From Actinomycetes bacterium (GTDB lineage: Bacteria; Actinomycetota; Actinomycetes; Actinomycetales; Demequinaceae): a DNA stretch of 5,547 nt. The notes beneath the pieces are model-generated. The model did not search any database. It saw only the letters and a program-made list of their open reading frames with translations, and was not told the DNA's origin. How positions within the stretch are numbered: the stretch's first letter is position 1; every line of letters begins with the position of its first letter. The translations under genes and the position numbers were made by a program. Of this stretch, positions 1 to 4,252 are shown piece by piece. The stretch spans positions 1 to 5,547 of the forward strand of contig JAEZXC010000067.1 in the NCBI GenBank assembly GCA_023442845.1. Reading direction: 5' to 3'.

Positions 1-314
1 TGGCACGAGAGACAGCTGAAGCGACCCAGCGCATCACCCAAATGATCGACGCACTCCAAGAAGACTCCGGACACGTCACCACCGCCCTCACCGGCATCAC
101 CGACCTCATCCACCAGATCTCAGACGCCCAAACCTCCATCGCGGGCGCCGTCGAAGAACAATCCGCCACGACAAACGAAATCTCCCGCTCCGTCGGCGAC
201 GTCGCCGCCACCGCCGAAGCAACGACGCAGGACATTTCTGGCGTCGTCGACAAACTGGATTCGATTCAGTCCGAGGCGCGCACCCTCAGCCAACTCCGCG
301 ATCGCACCGTCTAG
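1..314 (+). CDS. Methyl-accepting chemotaxis protein, C-terminal end (5'-truncated)
   Basis: The reading frame is already open at the left edge and ends at TAG 312-314, so only the last 103 codons or so of a chemoreceptor are present. The visible part is one long heptad-patterned helix: the descending arm of the cytoplasmic four-helix bundle. It begins with LARETAEATQRI, the stretch that normally follows the CheA/CheW-binding hairpin tip, and contains AGAVEEQSATTNEISRSV, the conserved C-terminal methylation-helix signature of MCPs (Glu/Gln pairs modified by CheR and CheB). The protein would sit at the inner membrane or in the cytoplasm and control CheA kinase. The sensor domain, membrane segments and HAMP domain are outside the window. 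There is no C-terminal NWETF-like CheR tether; the protein ends QLRDRTV. The ATG at 42 is an internal methionine, not the start. The family call is secure; the ligand cannot be inferred. Confidence 0.93.
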   Translation, partial: ARETAEATQRITQMIDALQEDSGHVTTALTGITDLIHQISDAQTSIAGAVEEQSATTNEISRSVGDVAATAEATTQDISGVVDKLDSIQSEARTLSQLRDRTV

Positions 315-347
315 TTCGATAGCCGCCACAGCGTCGGCGTCACTTTC

Positions 348-374
348 TTGACCCGGCGCCGCGGCCCATAGGGT
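348..374 (+). promoter_or_regulatory. Promoter of the DUF952 gene, leaderless type
   Basis: TTGACC at 348-353 resembles a -35 box and TAGGGT at 369-374 fits the actinobacterial TAnnnT -10 box; the spacer is 15 bases. Seven bases downstream of the last T is position 381, the A of the ATG, so transcription would start on the start codon. The AGGGTGAG string here could also act as a Shine-Dalgarno sequence, but it overlaps the -10 box. The short spacer is the weak point. Confidence 0.5.
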
Positions 375-380
375 GAGCAC

Positions 381-731
381 ATGGATATGCGTCATCTCGC
401 TCTTGCTGCTGACTGGGAAGCGGCCGTCGCCGCGGGGTCGTACCGCGTGTCAACACGTGGCGTCTCGCTTGAGGACGAAGGCTTCATTCACTGCTCCTTC
501 CCCGAGCAAGTGGCCGACGTTGCGGTGCGCCACTACGCCGACGTCACTGAGCCGCTCGTCGTCTTGGTAATCGATGGCGAAGAGGTAGAGGCCGGCGGCG
601 TCGCTGTGCTCGTCGAGGATGTTGACGGCGTCGACTATCCGCATGTTTACGGGCCGTTGTATCCGGAGTGCGTGACCGACGTGCTACCCGCGCGGATCGA
701 AGGCGGCCGACTCGTCATTGAGCAGCCGTAA
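381..731 (+). CDS. DUF952 domain-containing protein
   Basis: A 116-residue soluble protein that fills one DUF952 domain (PF06108) end to end. Visible family marks are the N-terminal H-L-A-x-x-x-D-W-E-A-A segment (residues 5-15), the strongly conserved GFIHCS (34-39) followed by PEQV, an alternating hydrophobic strand LVVLVID (59-65), and the C-terminal PHVYGPL (87-93). His37, Cys38 and His88 would cluster in the fold and are candidates for a functional site. The biochemical role of the family is not established; its small beta-rich fold has been compared with NAD/ADP-ribose-handling enzymes, so no reaction is claimed. ATG 381 is chosen because it sits exactly at the predicted transcription start; a second in-frame ATG lies two codons downstream at 387. 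The gene is 66 bases after the chemoreceptor stop, has its own promoter, and converges with the methyltransferase gene, leaving only 11 bases between their stops. Confidence 0.9.
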   Translation: MDMRHLALAADWEAAVAAGSYRVSTRGVSLEDEGFIHCSFPEQVADVAVRHYADVTEPLVVLVIDGEEVEAGGVAVLVEDVDGVDYPHVYGPLYPECVTDVLPARIEGGRLVIEQP

Positions 732-742
732 GGCCCCTGCGC

Positions 743-1468
743 TTAGGCCCGCACCGCACGGAAGGCGTGAGTAACAAACGGCACCGTCACAGTGCCGCCA
801 TCTGCCAATTGTGGCGTGGTCGCAAAGAGCTCGCTGAGACCTGCGTCCACACGGGCTTTATACCCTTCGTCTCCTGCGATGTAGTAACTGCGTGAGTGGA
901 CCATATTGCGCACACCGTCAGCGCTGAGTTCCGCACTCCAACTGAAGGTCATCGTCTCGAGTCCAATGAGCGGCGGCACAACGGTAGGACCCCCGCGCGC
1001 CAGCACACTCGCAGCATCAGGACCCTTCACCACTCGGCTGAGGCGCGCAACCCAGTGCGTGCGCTCATCTGGAGCGTTCCATAGCAACGCAACACGGCCG
1101 CCTTTGCGCAGCACTCGGCTAGCCTCACGGGATGCGGACGCGTGAACCCAGCGCCATGCCTGTCCGCATATCACGGCGTCGGCGCTGTCATCGGGAAGCG
1201 GAATCGATTCGATCGTGCCAATGCGGCGGGGAACCCCGGGAGCAACCGTGGCGAGTGCGGCGAGAATGCGTTCATCGGAATCGACTGCGATGACGCGGTG
1301 ACCTTGGCGCATGAGTTCTGCTGTCAGGGTGCCGGAGTTGGCGCCCACGTGGATGACGTCGAGTCCTTTGCCACCAAGAGCCCAAGCGACGGCGCTCGCG
1401 GGGTACGCCGAACGACCAGCGGCGAATCCTCCGGCCGCATTGCCGAATGAGGTCCCGAGAGCAACCAC
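743..1468 (-). CDS. Class I SAM-dependent methyltransferase (Methyltransf_11 / Crg1-like)
   Basis: A 241-residue cytosolic protein with the Rossmann-type methyltransferase order. It opens with TSFGNAAGGFAAGRSAYP (residues 6-23), matching the SFG-x-x-A-x-x-Y-x-x-x-R-P-x-YP start of Crg1/trans-aconitate-type methyltransferases. Motif I is VIHVGANSGTL (38-48), the acidic end of strand 2 is Asp63 in VIAVDSD, then IESIPLPDDSADAVICGQAWRW (86-107), and LRKGGRVALLWN (120-131) is the strand-4/post-motif block. Motif I is unusual: the usual acidic residue is His40 and the glycine run is GANSG rather than GxGxG. The substrate is probably a small molecule, not identifiable here. The start is GTG 1468: an in-frame stop lies only four codons upstream, so no earlier start is possible. 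The gene follows the EamA transporter after 25 bases and is almost certainly co-transcribed. The family call is firm; the substrate is unknown. Confidence 0.88.
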   Translation of the reverse strand: MVALGTSFGNAAGGFAAGRSAYPASAVAWALGGKGLDVIHVGANSGTLTAELMRQGHRVIAVDSDERILAALATVAPGVPRRIGTIESIPLPDDSADAVICGQAWRWVHASASREASRVLRKGGRVALLWNAPDERTHWVARLSRVVKGPDAASVLARGGPTVVPPLIGLETMTFSWSAELSADGVRNMVHSRSYYIAGDEGYKARVDAGLSELFATTPQLADGGTVTVPFVTHAFRAVRA

Positions 1469-1480
1469 GGTGGCAGGTTA

Positions 1481-1485
1481 CTCCT
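1481..1485 (-). promoter_or_regulatory. Shine-Dalgarno of the methyltransferase gene, long spacing
   Basis: AGGAG on the minus strand lies 12 bases before the GTG start, longer than the usual 5-9. Because an in-frame TAA follows it directly, no earlier start could use a better spacing. It falls just after the TAG of the transporter gene, as expected for a downstream operon gene. Confidence 0.5.
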
Positions 1486-1493
1486 GTTCTTGA

Positions 1494-2483
1494 CTAGGCC
1501 GGTACGGGCTCCACTGGTTGAGCAGGCACAATGACGGCGTCTTCCTTTGGTTCGCCCATCTTGACGGCGATGACGCCTGCGAGCACGAGCGCGGCGCCTG
1601 CGTACTGCATGGCGTGAGGCGCCTGGCCGAGAAGAGCCCAGGCAAAGATTGCGGCGGCGAGCACCTCGGTCAATGCGACGAAGGAACCGAGCCGCGCGCC
1701 GAGGCGTCGCGTCGCGGCGATTCCGGTTGTGTACGCGAGCGCGGCGGTGATGACGCCCAAGCCAAGCGCTGCGAGCCACCACGGGAATTGACCGCCGGCG
1801 AGGGTCACGTCGCCAGCGGTGAAGTGCATCGGCAATATCCCGACAACACCCGCGATGCCGAGCACGACGACGGCGACAACGAGGCCAGTTGCGGCAAGGG
1901 TGAGGGGCGGCAGGCCGATCGACTCGTCTGCGCCGACGATGAAGTAGACGGACGCACCGATCATGGCCGCGAGGGCCCAGCCAACACCCACCATGGAGAC
2001 TCGGCCACCGCCGAGCACGTCGAGGAGGAGCAAGAGGCCCGCGGCGGCGAGAGCAGCGCCGCCCACGGTGAGACGCGTGGGCCGGTGGCCATGGCGAAAC
2101 CACATCCAGACGACCACTGCGACTGGCGCGGTGTACTCAATGAGTAAGGCGATGGAAACGTCGAGGTGACCGACGGCCATGAAGTAGCACAATTGCGCAC
2201 CCGCCACGGCGAACAGCCCGTAGACAAGGACGACGGGTAGCGCGGCGCGCAGAACGCGCCACTGGCCGCGGAGCGCCAAGAAGCCGGGAACGGCCAGCGC
2301 GAGAGAGCCGATAGTGACGCGCACGAGCGTCGCGGCTCCAGCGGACCAACCGATGTCGAGGAGTGAACGCGCGAGGGAGCCAGACAAGCCGAAGGACAGC
2401 GCGGCAAGTAGCGCAAAGCCGAGGCCGGAGGCGGTGCGCGAAGGCGTAAAGACGCGAGGCGCGTCATGCGCCAAAGTGCTCAT
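1494..2483 (-). CDS. EamA (drug/metabolite transporter superfamily) permease
   Basis: A 329-residue integral inner-membrane protein with two EamA repeats and about ten hydrophobic helices (roughly residues 20-38, 47-70, 80-96, 98-107, 108-128, 138-156, 163-183, 192-216, 235-256, 262-308 as the last pair). The first repeat contains LVRVTIGSLAL (53-63) and LLIEYTAPVAVV (113-124). The second ends in LTEVLAAAIFAWALLGQ (271-287), the characteristic E-x-x-x-A-x-x-x-x-W-x-x-LGE block of the family with Glu changed to Gln at the end. A short hydrophilic C-terminal tail rich in Pro, Glu and Val follows. The family exports or imports amino acids, metabolites and drugs; substrate and direction cannot be read from sequence. 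ATG 2483 is chosen over an upstream in-frame ATG at 2825 because the intervening 114 codons are the antisense of the CGNR gene and lack family similarity, and because a promoter sits just upstream. It is the first gene of a unit with the methyltransferase. Confidence 0.92.
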   Translation of the reverse strand: MSTLAHDAPRVFTPSRTASGLGFALLAALSFGLSGSLARSLLDIGWSAGAATLVRVTIGSLALAVPGFLALRGQWRVLRAALPVVLVYGLFAVAGAQLCYFMAVGHLDVSIALLIEYTAPVAVVVWMWFRHGHRPTRLTVGGAALAAAGLLLLLDVLGGGRVSMVGVGWALAAMIGASVYFIVGADESIGLPPLTLAATGLVVAVVVLGIAGVVGILPMHFTAGDVTLAGGQFPWWLAALGLGVITAALAYTTGIAATRRLGARLGSFVALTEVLAAAIFAWALLGQAPHAMQYAGAALVLAGVIAVKMGEPKEDAVIVPAQPVEPVPA

Positions 2484-2488
2484 GGCAC

Positions 2489-2516
2489 ATGACGATACTA
2501 GGCAACCTGGTAAGGT
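2489..2516 (+). promoter_or_regulatory. Promoter of the CGNR zinc-finger gene, leaderless type
   Basis: TAAGGT at 2511-2516 fits the TAnnnT -10 box. Seven bases beyond its last T is position 2523, the A of the ATG, and no Shine-Dalgarno sequence precedes that start. ATGACG at 2489-2494 is a partial -35 match (TTGACA) with a 16-base spacer. It is interlocked with the opposing transporter promoter. Confidence 0.55.
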
Positions 2517-2521
2517 GTCAA
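2495..2521 (-). promoter_or_regulatory. Promoter of the EamA-methyltransferase unit
   Basis: On the minus strand a perfect TTGACA -35 box occupies 2521-2516 and TAGTAT, a TAnnnT -10 box, occupies 2500-2495, with a 15-base spacer. The predicted start near 2488 gives a leader of only about 5 bases before ATG 2483, so translation would be essentially leaderless. Its -35 shares one base pair with the -10 box of the opposing promoter. Confidence 0.55.
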
Positions 2522-2522
2522 A

Positions 2523-3089
2523 ATGCGCTTTGGTCATGATCTTGCCGTGGCTCTGGAGTCGGGCGTGTGGCTTGCTAACTCCGCTCTTGAGCCCGACGCC
2601 GTCCTGACTTTGGAAGACGTCCACGAGTTCTTTGACCGCTTCGAATACACAGGCGCGCGACCCGTGGAGCGCGACGTGGAACAAGTACGAGCGATCCGCC
2701 CCACACTGCGCAGCGTGTTCCTCGCTGGGCGCGATGGCGCAGTGCCGCTTGTCAACGAGATTCTTGAGAAGGCTCGCGCCGTGCCGCGGCTTGTGCGCCA
2801 TGGCGATACCGATTGGCACATTCACGCCACCGACGACGACGGCCCCTTTGCAACCCGCATCCTGGTAGAGACTGCGATCGGGATCATCGACATGGTGCGT
2901 GCCGATGAGATGAACCGCTTTGGCATTTGCGCGATGGATGACTGCGAGGGCGTTGTCCTCGACCTCAGCCGTAATCGCTCGCGCATCTACTGCTCAGTCG
3001 CGTGTACCAACCGCGCGGCGGCAGCGGCATATCGGGCGCGTCAAGCCGAAGCAAGCGAGGCGGACGCCAACGCGCCGGCTACTCACTAA
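2523..3089 (+). CDS. ABATE / CGNR zinc-finger protein, putative transcription regulator
   Basis: A 188-residue protein with the two-part layout of this family. The N-terminal ABATE domain (PF07336, roughly residues 2-125) opens with a stretch containing LAVALESGVWLAN and is followed by a mixed helical region. The C-terminal CGNR zinc finger (PF11706, about 134-173) has Cys136, Cys141, Cys157 and Cys161, giving C-x4-C-x15-C-x3-C, with the typical LDLSRNRSRIYCS strand and an Arg-rich helix ending YRAR. The name-giving CGNR reads CTNR (161-164). The four cysteines should bind one zinc, and the basic helix suggests nucleic-acid binding; the family is described as putative stress-induced regulators, with little direct biochemistry. 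The last residues (174-188) are an Ala/Glu-rich disordered tail. It is divergent from the EamA transporter with overlapping promoters, so it is the obvious candidate regulator of that unit. Its stop overlaps that of the convergent RidA-family gene. Confidence 0.9.
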   Translation: MRFGHDLAVALESGVWLANSALEPDAVLTLEDVHEFFDRFEYTGARPVERDVEQVRAIRPTLRSVFLAGRDGAVPLVNEILEKARAVPRLVRHGDTDWHIHATDDDGPFATRILVETAIGIIDMVRADEMNRFGICAMDDCEGVVLDLSRNRSRIYCSVACTNRAAAAAYRARQAEASEADANAPATH

Positions 3090-3484
3090 CTGGGGTCCGA
3101 GGGGCGATACGCCGTGACCTCGATCTCGATTTTCATCGCCTCATCCAGCAGCTGGACCACTTCCATCGTCGCTGCGGGCCGGATGTCTCGGAACCACTTC
3201 CCGAAAACGGGATAGCACTTCTCGGCATCCTCGCGCTTGGTGAGCAGGTACCGCACTCGCACGACATCGTCGAGCGACAGGCCCACTTCACTCAAGGCCG
3301 CGGCGATATTGGCGAGGGCTCGGTCAGCCTGTTCCACGACGTCGTCGGAAATCGTCATCGTCTCGTAGTCGTAGCCGGTGGTTCCGCTCACCCACGCCCA
3401 CGGGCCCTCAACGACGGCACGCGAGTAGCCGATGACCTGCTCGAATGGTGAGCCAGAACTGATGAGTCGACGGTCTGCGCCCAT
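3086..3484 (-). CDS. RidA (YjgF/YER057c/UK114) superfamily protein
   Basis: A 132-residue protein of normal length for this trimeric cytosolic family. The order is clear: SPFEQVIGYSRAVV (12-25), the strand WAWVSGTTGYDY (29-40), helix VVEQADRALANIAAALSEVG (49-68), LDDVVRVRYLLT (71-82), and the C-terminal IRPAATMEVV (101-110) with KIEIEVTA (118-125). Archetypal RidA hydrolyses reactive enamines/imines formed by PLP enzymes and needs an Arg in the motif PARS. Here that segment reads PAAT, so the Arg is absent. This pattern belongs to the non-archetypal Rid subfamilies whose activity is less certain, so no ridA symbol is given. The ATG is supported by a strong Shine-Dalgarno sequence. The gene is convergent with the CGNR gene (stops overlap by 4 bases) and divergent from the DUF1801 gene; no operon partner is visible. 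Confidence 0.92.
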   Translation of the reverse strand: MGADRRLISSGSPFEQVIGYSRAVVEGPWAWVSGTTGYDYETMTISDDVVEQADRALANIAAALSEVGLSLDDVVRVRYLLTKREDAEKCYPVFGKWFRDIRPAATMEVVQLLDEAMKIEIEVTAYRPSDPS

Positions 3485-3489
3485 GGCAA

Positions 3490-3495
3490 CCTCCC
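3490..3495 (-). promoter_or_regulatory. Strong Shine-Dalgarno of the RidA-family gene
   Basis: GGGAGG on the minus strand is 5 bases before ATG 3484 and fixes that start. It shows that this genome uses leadered as well as leaderless mRNAs. Confidence 0.75.
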
Positions 3496-3630
3496 TGCGT
3501 AAACGTCAACGGCCCGATGCCGTGGGAAGGCCAGGCTAGCCCTGAGCACGGCGTGGCGCGAAAATGTACGTGGCGATGCTCGAGAACATCACAAGCTCCA
3601 GTAATCTCGCCTGCTCAAACGAACCTGGGC

Positions 3631-3660
3631 GTGACGTCAGTGTGCGACTTTCGTTAGCGT
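3631..3660 (+). promoter_or_regulatory. Candidate promoter of the DUF1801 gene
   Basis: TAGCGT at 3655-3660 fits the TAnnnT -10 box, and GTGACG at 3631-3636 is a partial -35 match with an 18-base spacer. The start would fall near 3667, giving a leader of about 25 bases that includes GGAG at 3682-3685, 6 bases before ATG 3692. The -35 lies within the 8-bp palindrome TGACGTCA (3632-3639), a possible operator half-overlap. Confidence 0.4.
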
Positions 3661-3691
3661 GAGGGTGCACCGTCAATGACTGGAGTTCCCC

Positions 3692-4126
3692 ATGGCTGAC
3701 AGGAAATCTGGTAGCACCTTCTCCGCCGAGGAGAAGGCAGCAATGAAGGAGGCAGCCGCAGAGAAGCGTCGGGCAAAGCAGGCCGACGCTGCAGCCGCTG
3801 ACGCCGCCGCCTGCGTCGAGAAAATTGCGGAGATGGAGCCTGCCGACCGGGTGCTTGCTGAGAAGATCCATGAGATTGTCAGTTCGGTCGCACCAGGACT
3901 AGCGCCACGCACTTTCTACGGAATGCCTGCGTATGGCAAGGACGGCAAGGTTGTTGTGTTCTTTCAGAGCGCTGCCAAGTTCAAGGAGCGGTACTCGACG
4001 CTTGGCTTCCAGCCCACTGCGAATCTCGATGAGGGAAACATGTGGCCCACGTCGTTTGCTCTCCTCAAGATAGGCAAGGCCGAAGAGAAGGCGATCCGCG
4101 AACTGGTGAAGCGGGCTGCGAGCTAG
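3692..4126 (+). CDS. DUF1801 domain-containing protein
   Basis: A 144-residue protein in two parts. Residues 1-43 are a charged Lys/Glu/Ala-rich segment (AEEKAAMKEAAAEKRRAKQ at 12-30, then an alanine-rich run to residue 40), probably one long helix or coiled segment. Residues 44-143 form the DUF1801 fold (PF08818), with IAEMEPADRVLAEKIHEIV, then the family signature TFYGMPAYGKDGKVVVFFQ (74-92), YSTLGFQPTANLDEGNMWPTSFAL (101-124) and a C-terminal helix ending ELVKRAAS. Proteins of this fold include B. subtilis YdhG, proposed as a frataxin-like iron chaperone, so many databases print 'iron chaperone'. That role is not shown here, and the segment lacks an obvious acidic metal-binding ridge. ATG 3692 has GGAG 6 bases upstream. 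The gene stands alone, divergent from the RidA-family gene, and is followed by a C-rich tract and a long hairpin. Confidence 0.88.
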   Translation: MADRKSGSTFSAEEKAAMKEAAAEKRRAKQADAAAADAAACVEKIAEMEPADRVLAEKIHEIVSSVAPGLAPRTFYGMPAYGKDGKVVVFFQSAAKFKERYSTLGFQPTANLDEGNMWPTSFALLKIGKAEEKAIRELVKRAAS

Positions 4127-4137
4127 GCACCGGGCGT

Positions 4138-4160
4138 CTCACCCCCTCCCCCAATCTCCT
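4138..4160 (+). promoter_or_regulatory. C-rich, G-free tract after the DUF1801 stop (possible Rho loading site)
   Basis: This 23-base stretch, 11 bases after the DUF1801 stop, has 15 C and no G, and leads straight into the long hairpin. An unstructured C-rich, G-poor RNA followed by a strong hairpin is the pattern expected at a Rho-dependent 3' end. It is short for a rut site, so this is only a suggestion. Confidence 0.3.
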
Positions 4161-4212
4161 AGCAGGGTCTGCGGGTCGATTTCCCGCACTAAATCGACCC
4201 ACAGACCCTGCT
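4161..4212. repeat. Long intergenic inverted repeat / hairpin
   Basis: Arms 4161-4182 and 4191-4212 are 22 bases each and pair at 21 of 22 positions; the only mismatch is C4172 against A4201. The loop is 8 bases (4183-4190). There is no run of T after either arm, so it is not a standard intrinsic terminator, although it could stop or protect the DUF1801 transcript. The near-perfect arms also fit a REP/MITE-like intergenic palindrome or a regulator-binding palindrome just upstream of the trhO promoter. It occurs once in this window. The structure is certain; its role is not. Confidence 0.85.
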
Positions 4213-4239
4213 GCGAAGCGGGAGCGAGCGAGGACTCTG

Positions 4240-4245
4240 TAGGCT
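4240..4245 (+). promoter_or_regulatory. -10 box of trhO, leaderless type
   Basis: TAGGCT fits TAnnnT and ends 7 bases before GTG 4253, placing transcription start at 4252-4253. No Shine-Dalgarno sequence precedes the start and no convincing -35 box is seen around 4217-4222. The hairpin's right arm ends about 28 bases upstream. Confidence 0.5.
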
Positions 4246-4252
4246 CCCCTTC

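Noticed and set aside
42..44. ATG at 42 as the start of a small chemoreceptor-like protein
   Set aside because: The same frame is open upstream to the window edge and already encodes the conserved LARETAEAT segment, so this is an internal Met of a truncated gene.
120..395. 91-codon minus-strand frame across the chemoreceptor end
   Set aside because: Antisense shadow of the MCP signalling helix; Gly/Ala/Asp-rich and without a family resemblance.
1324..2103. 259-codon minus-strand frame overlapping the transporter and methyltransferase
   Set aside because: Arg-rich shadow in another frame of two well-recognised genes on the same strand; no domain visible.
1518..2147. 209-codon plus-strand open frame inside the EamA gene
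   Set aside because: Low-complexity Gly/Asp/Glu/Arg-rich translation typical of the antisense of a GC-rich membrane-protein gene; the opposite strand encodes a clear ten-helix transporter.
2484..2825. 114-codon N-terminal extension of the EamA transporter to an upstream ATG at 2825
   Set aside because: It is the exact antisense of the CGNR gene, has no membrane or EamA character, and would run through the promoters of both genes. The start at 2483 begins just before the first EamA helix.
3533..3538. TAGCCT on the minus strand as the -10 box of the RidA-family gene
   Set aside because: It fits TAnnnT, but no acceptable -35 box was found upstream and it lies inside a GGCTAGCC palindrome that could produce the match by chance.
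3564..3662. 32-codon plus-strand small ORF in the RidA/DUF1801 gap
   Set aside because: No ribosome site or -10 box in place, no recognisable peptide, and it overlaps the candidate promoter of the DUF1801 gene.
3536..3912. Minus-strand frames of 111 and 79 codons (3536-3871 and 3673-3912)
   Set aside because: Both are antisense to the DUF1801 coding region; Ser/Ala/Cys-rich translations reflect the Lys/Glu/Ala-rich tail on the opposite strand.
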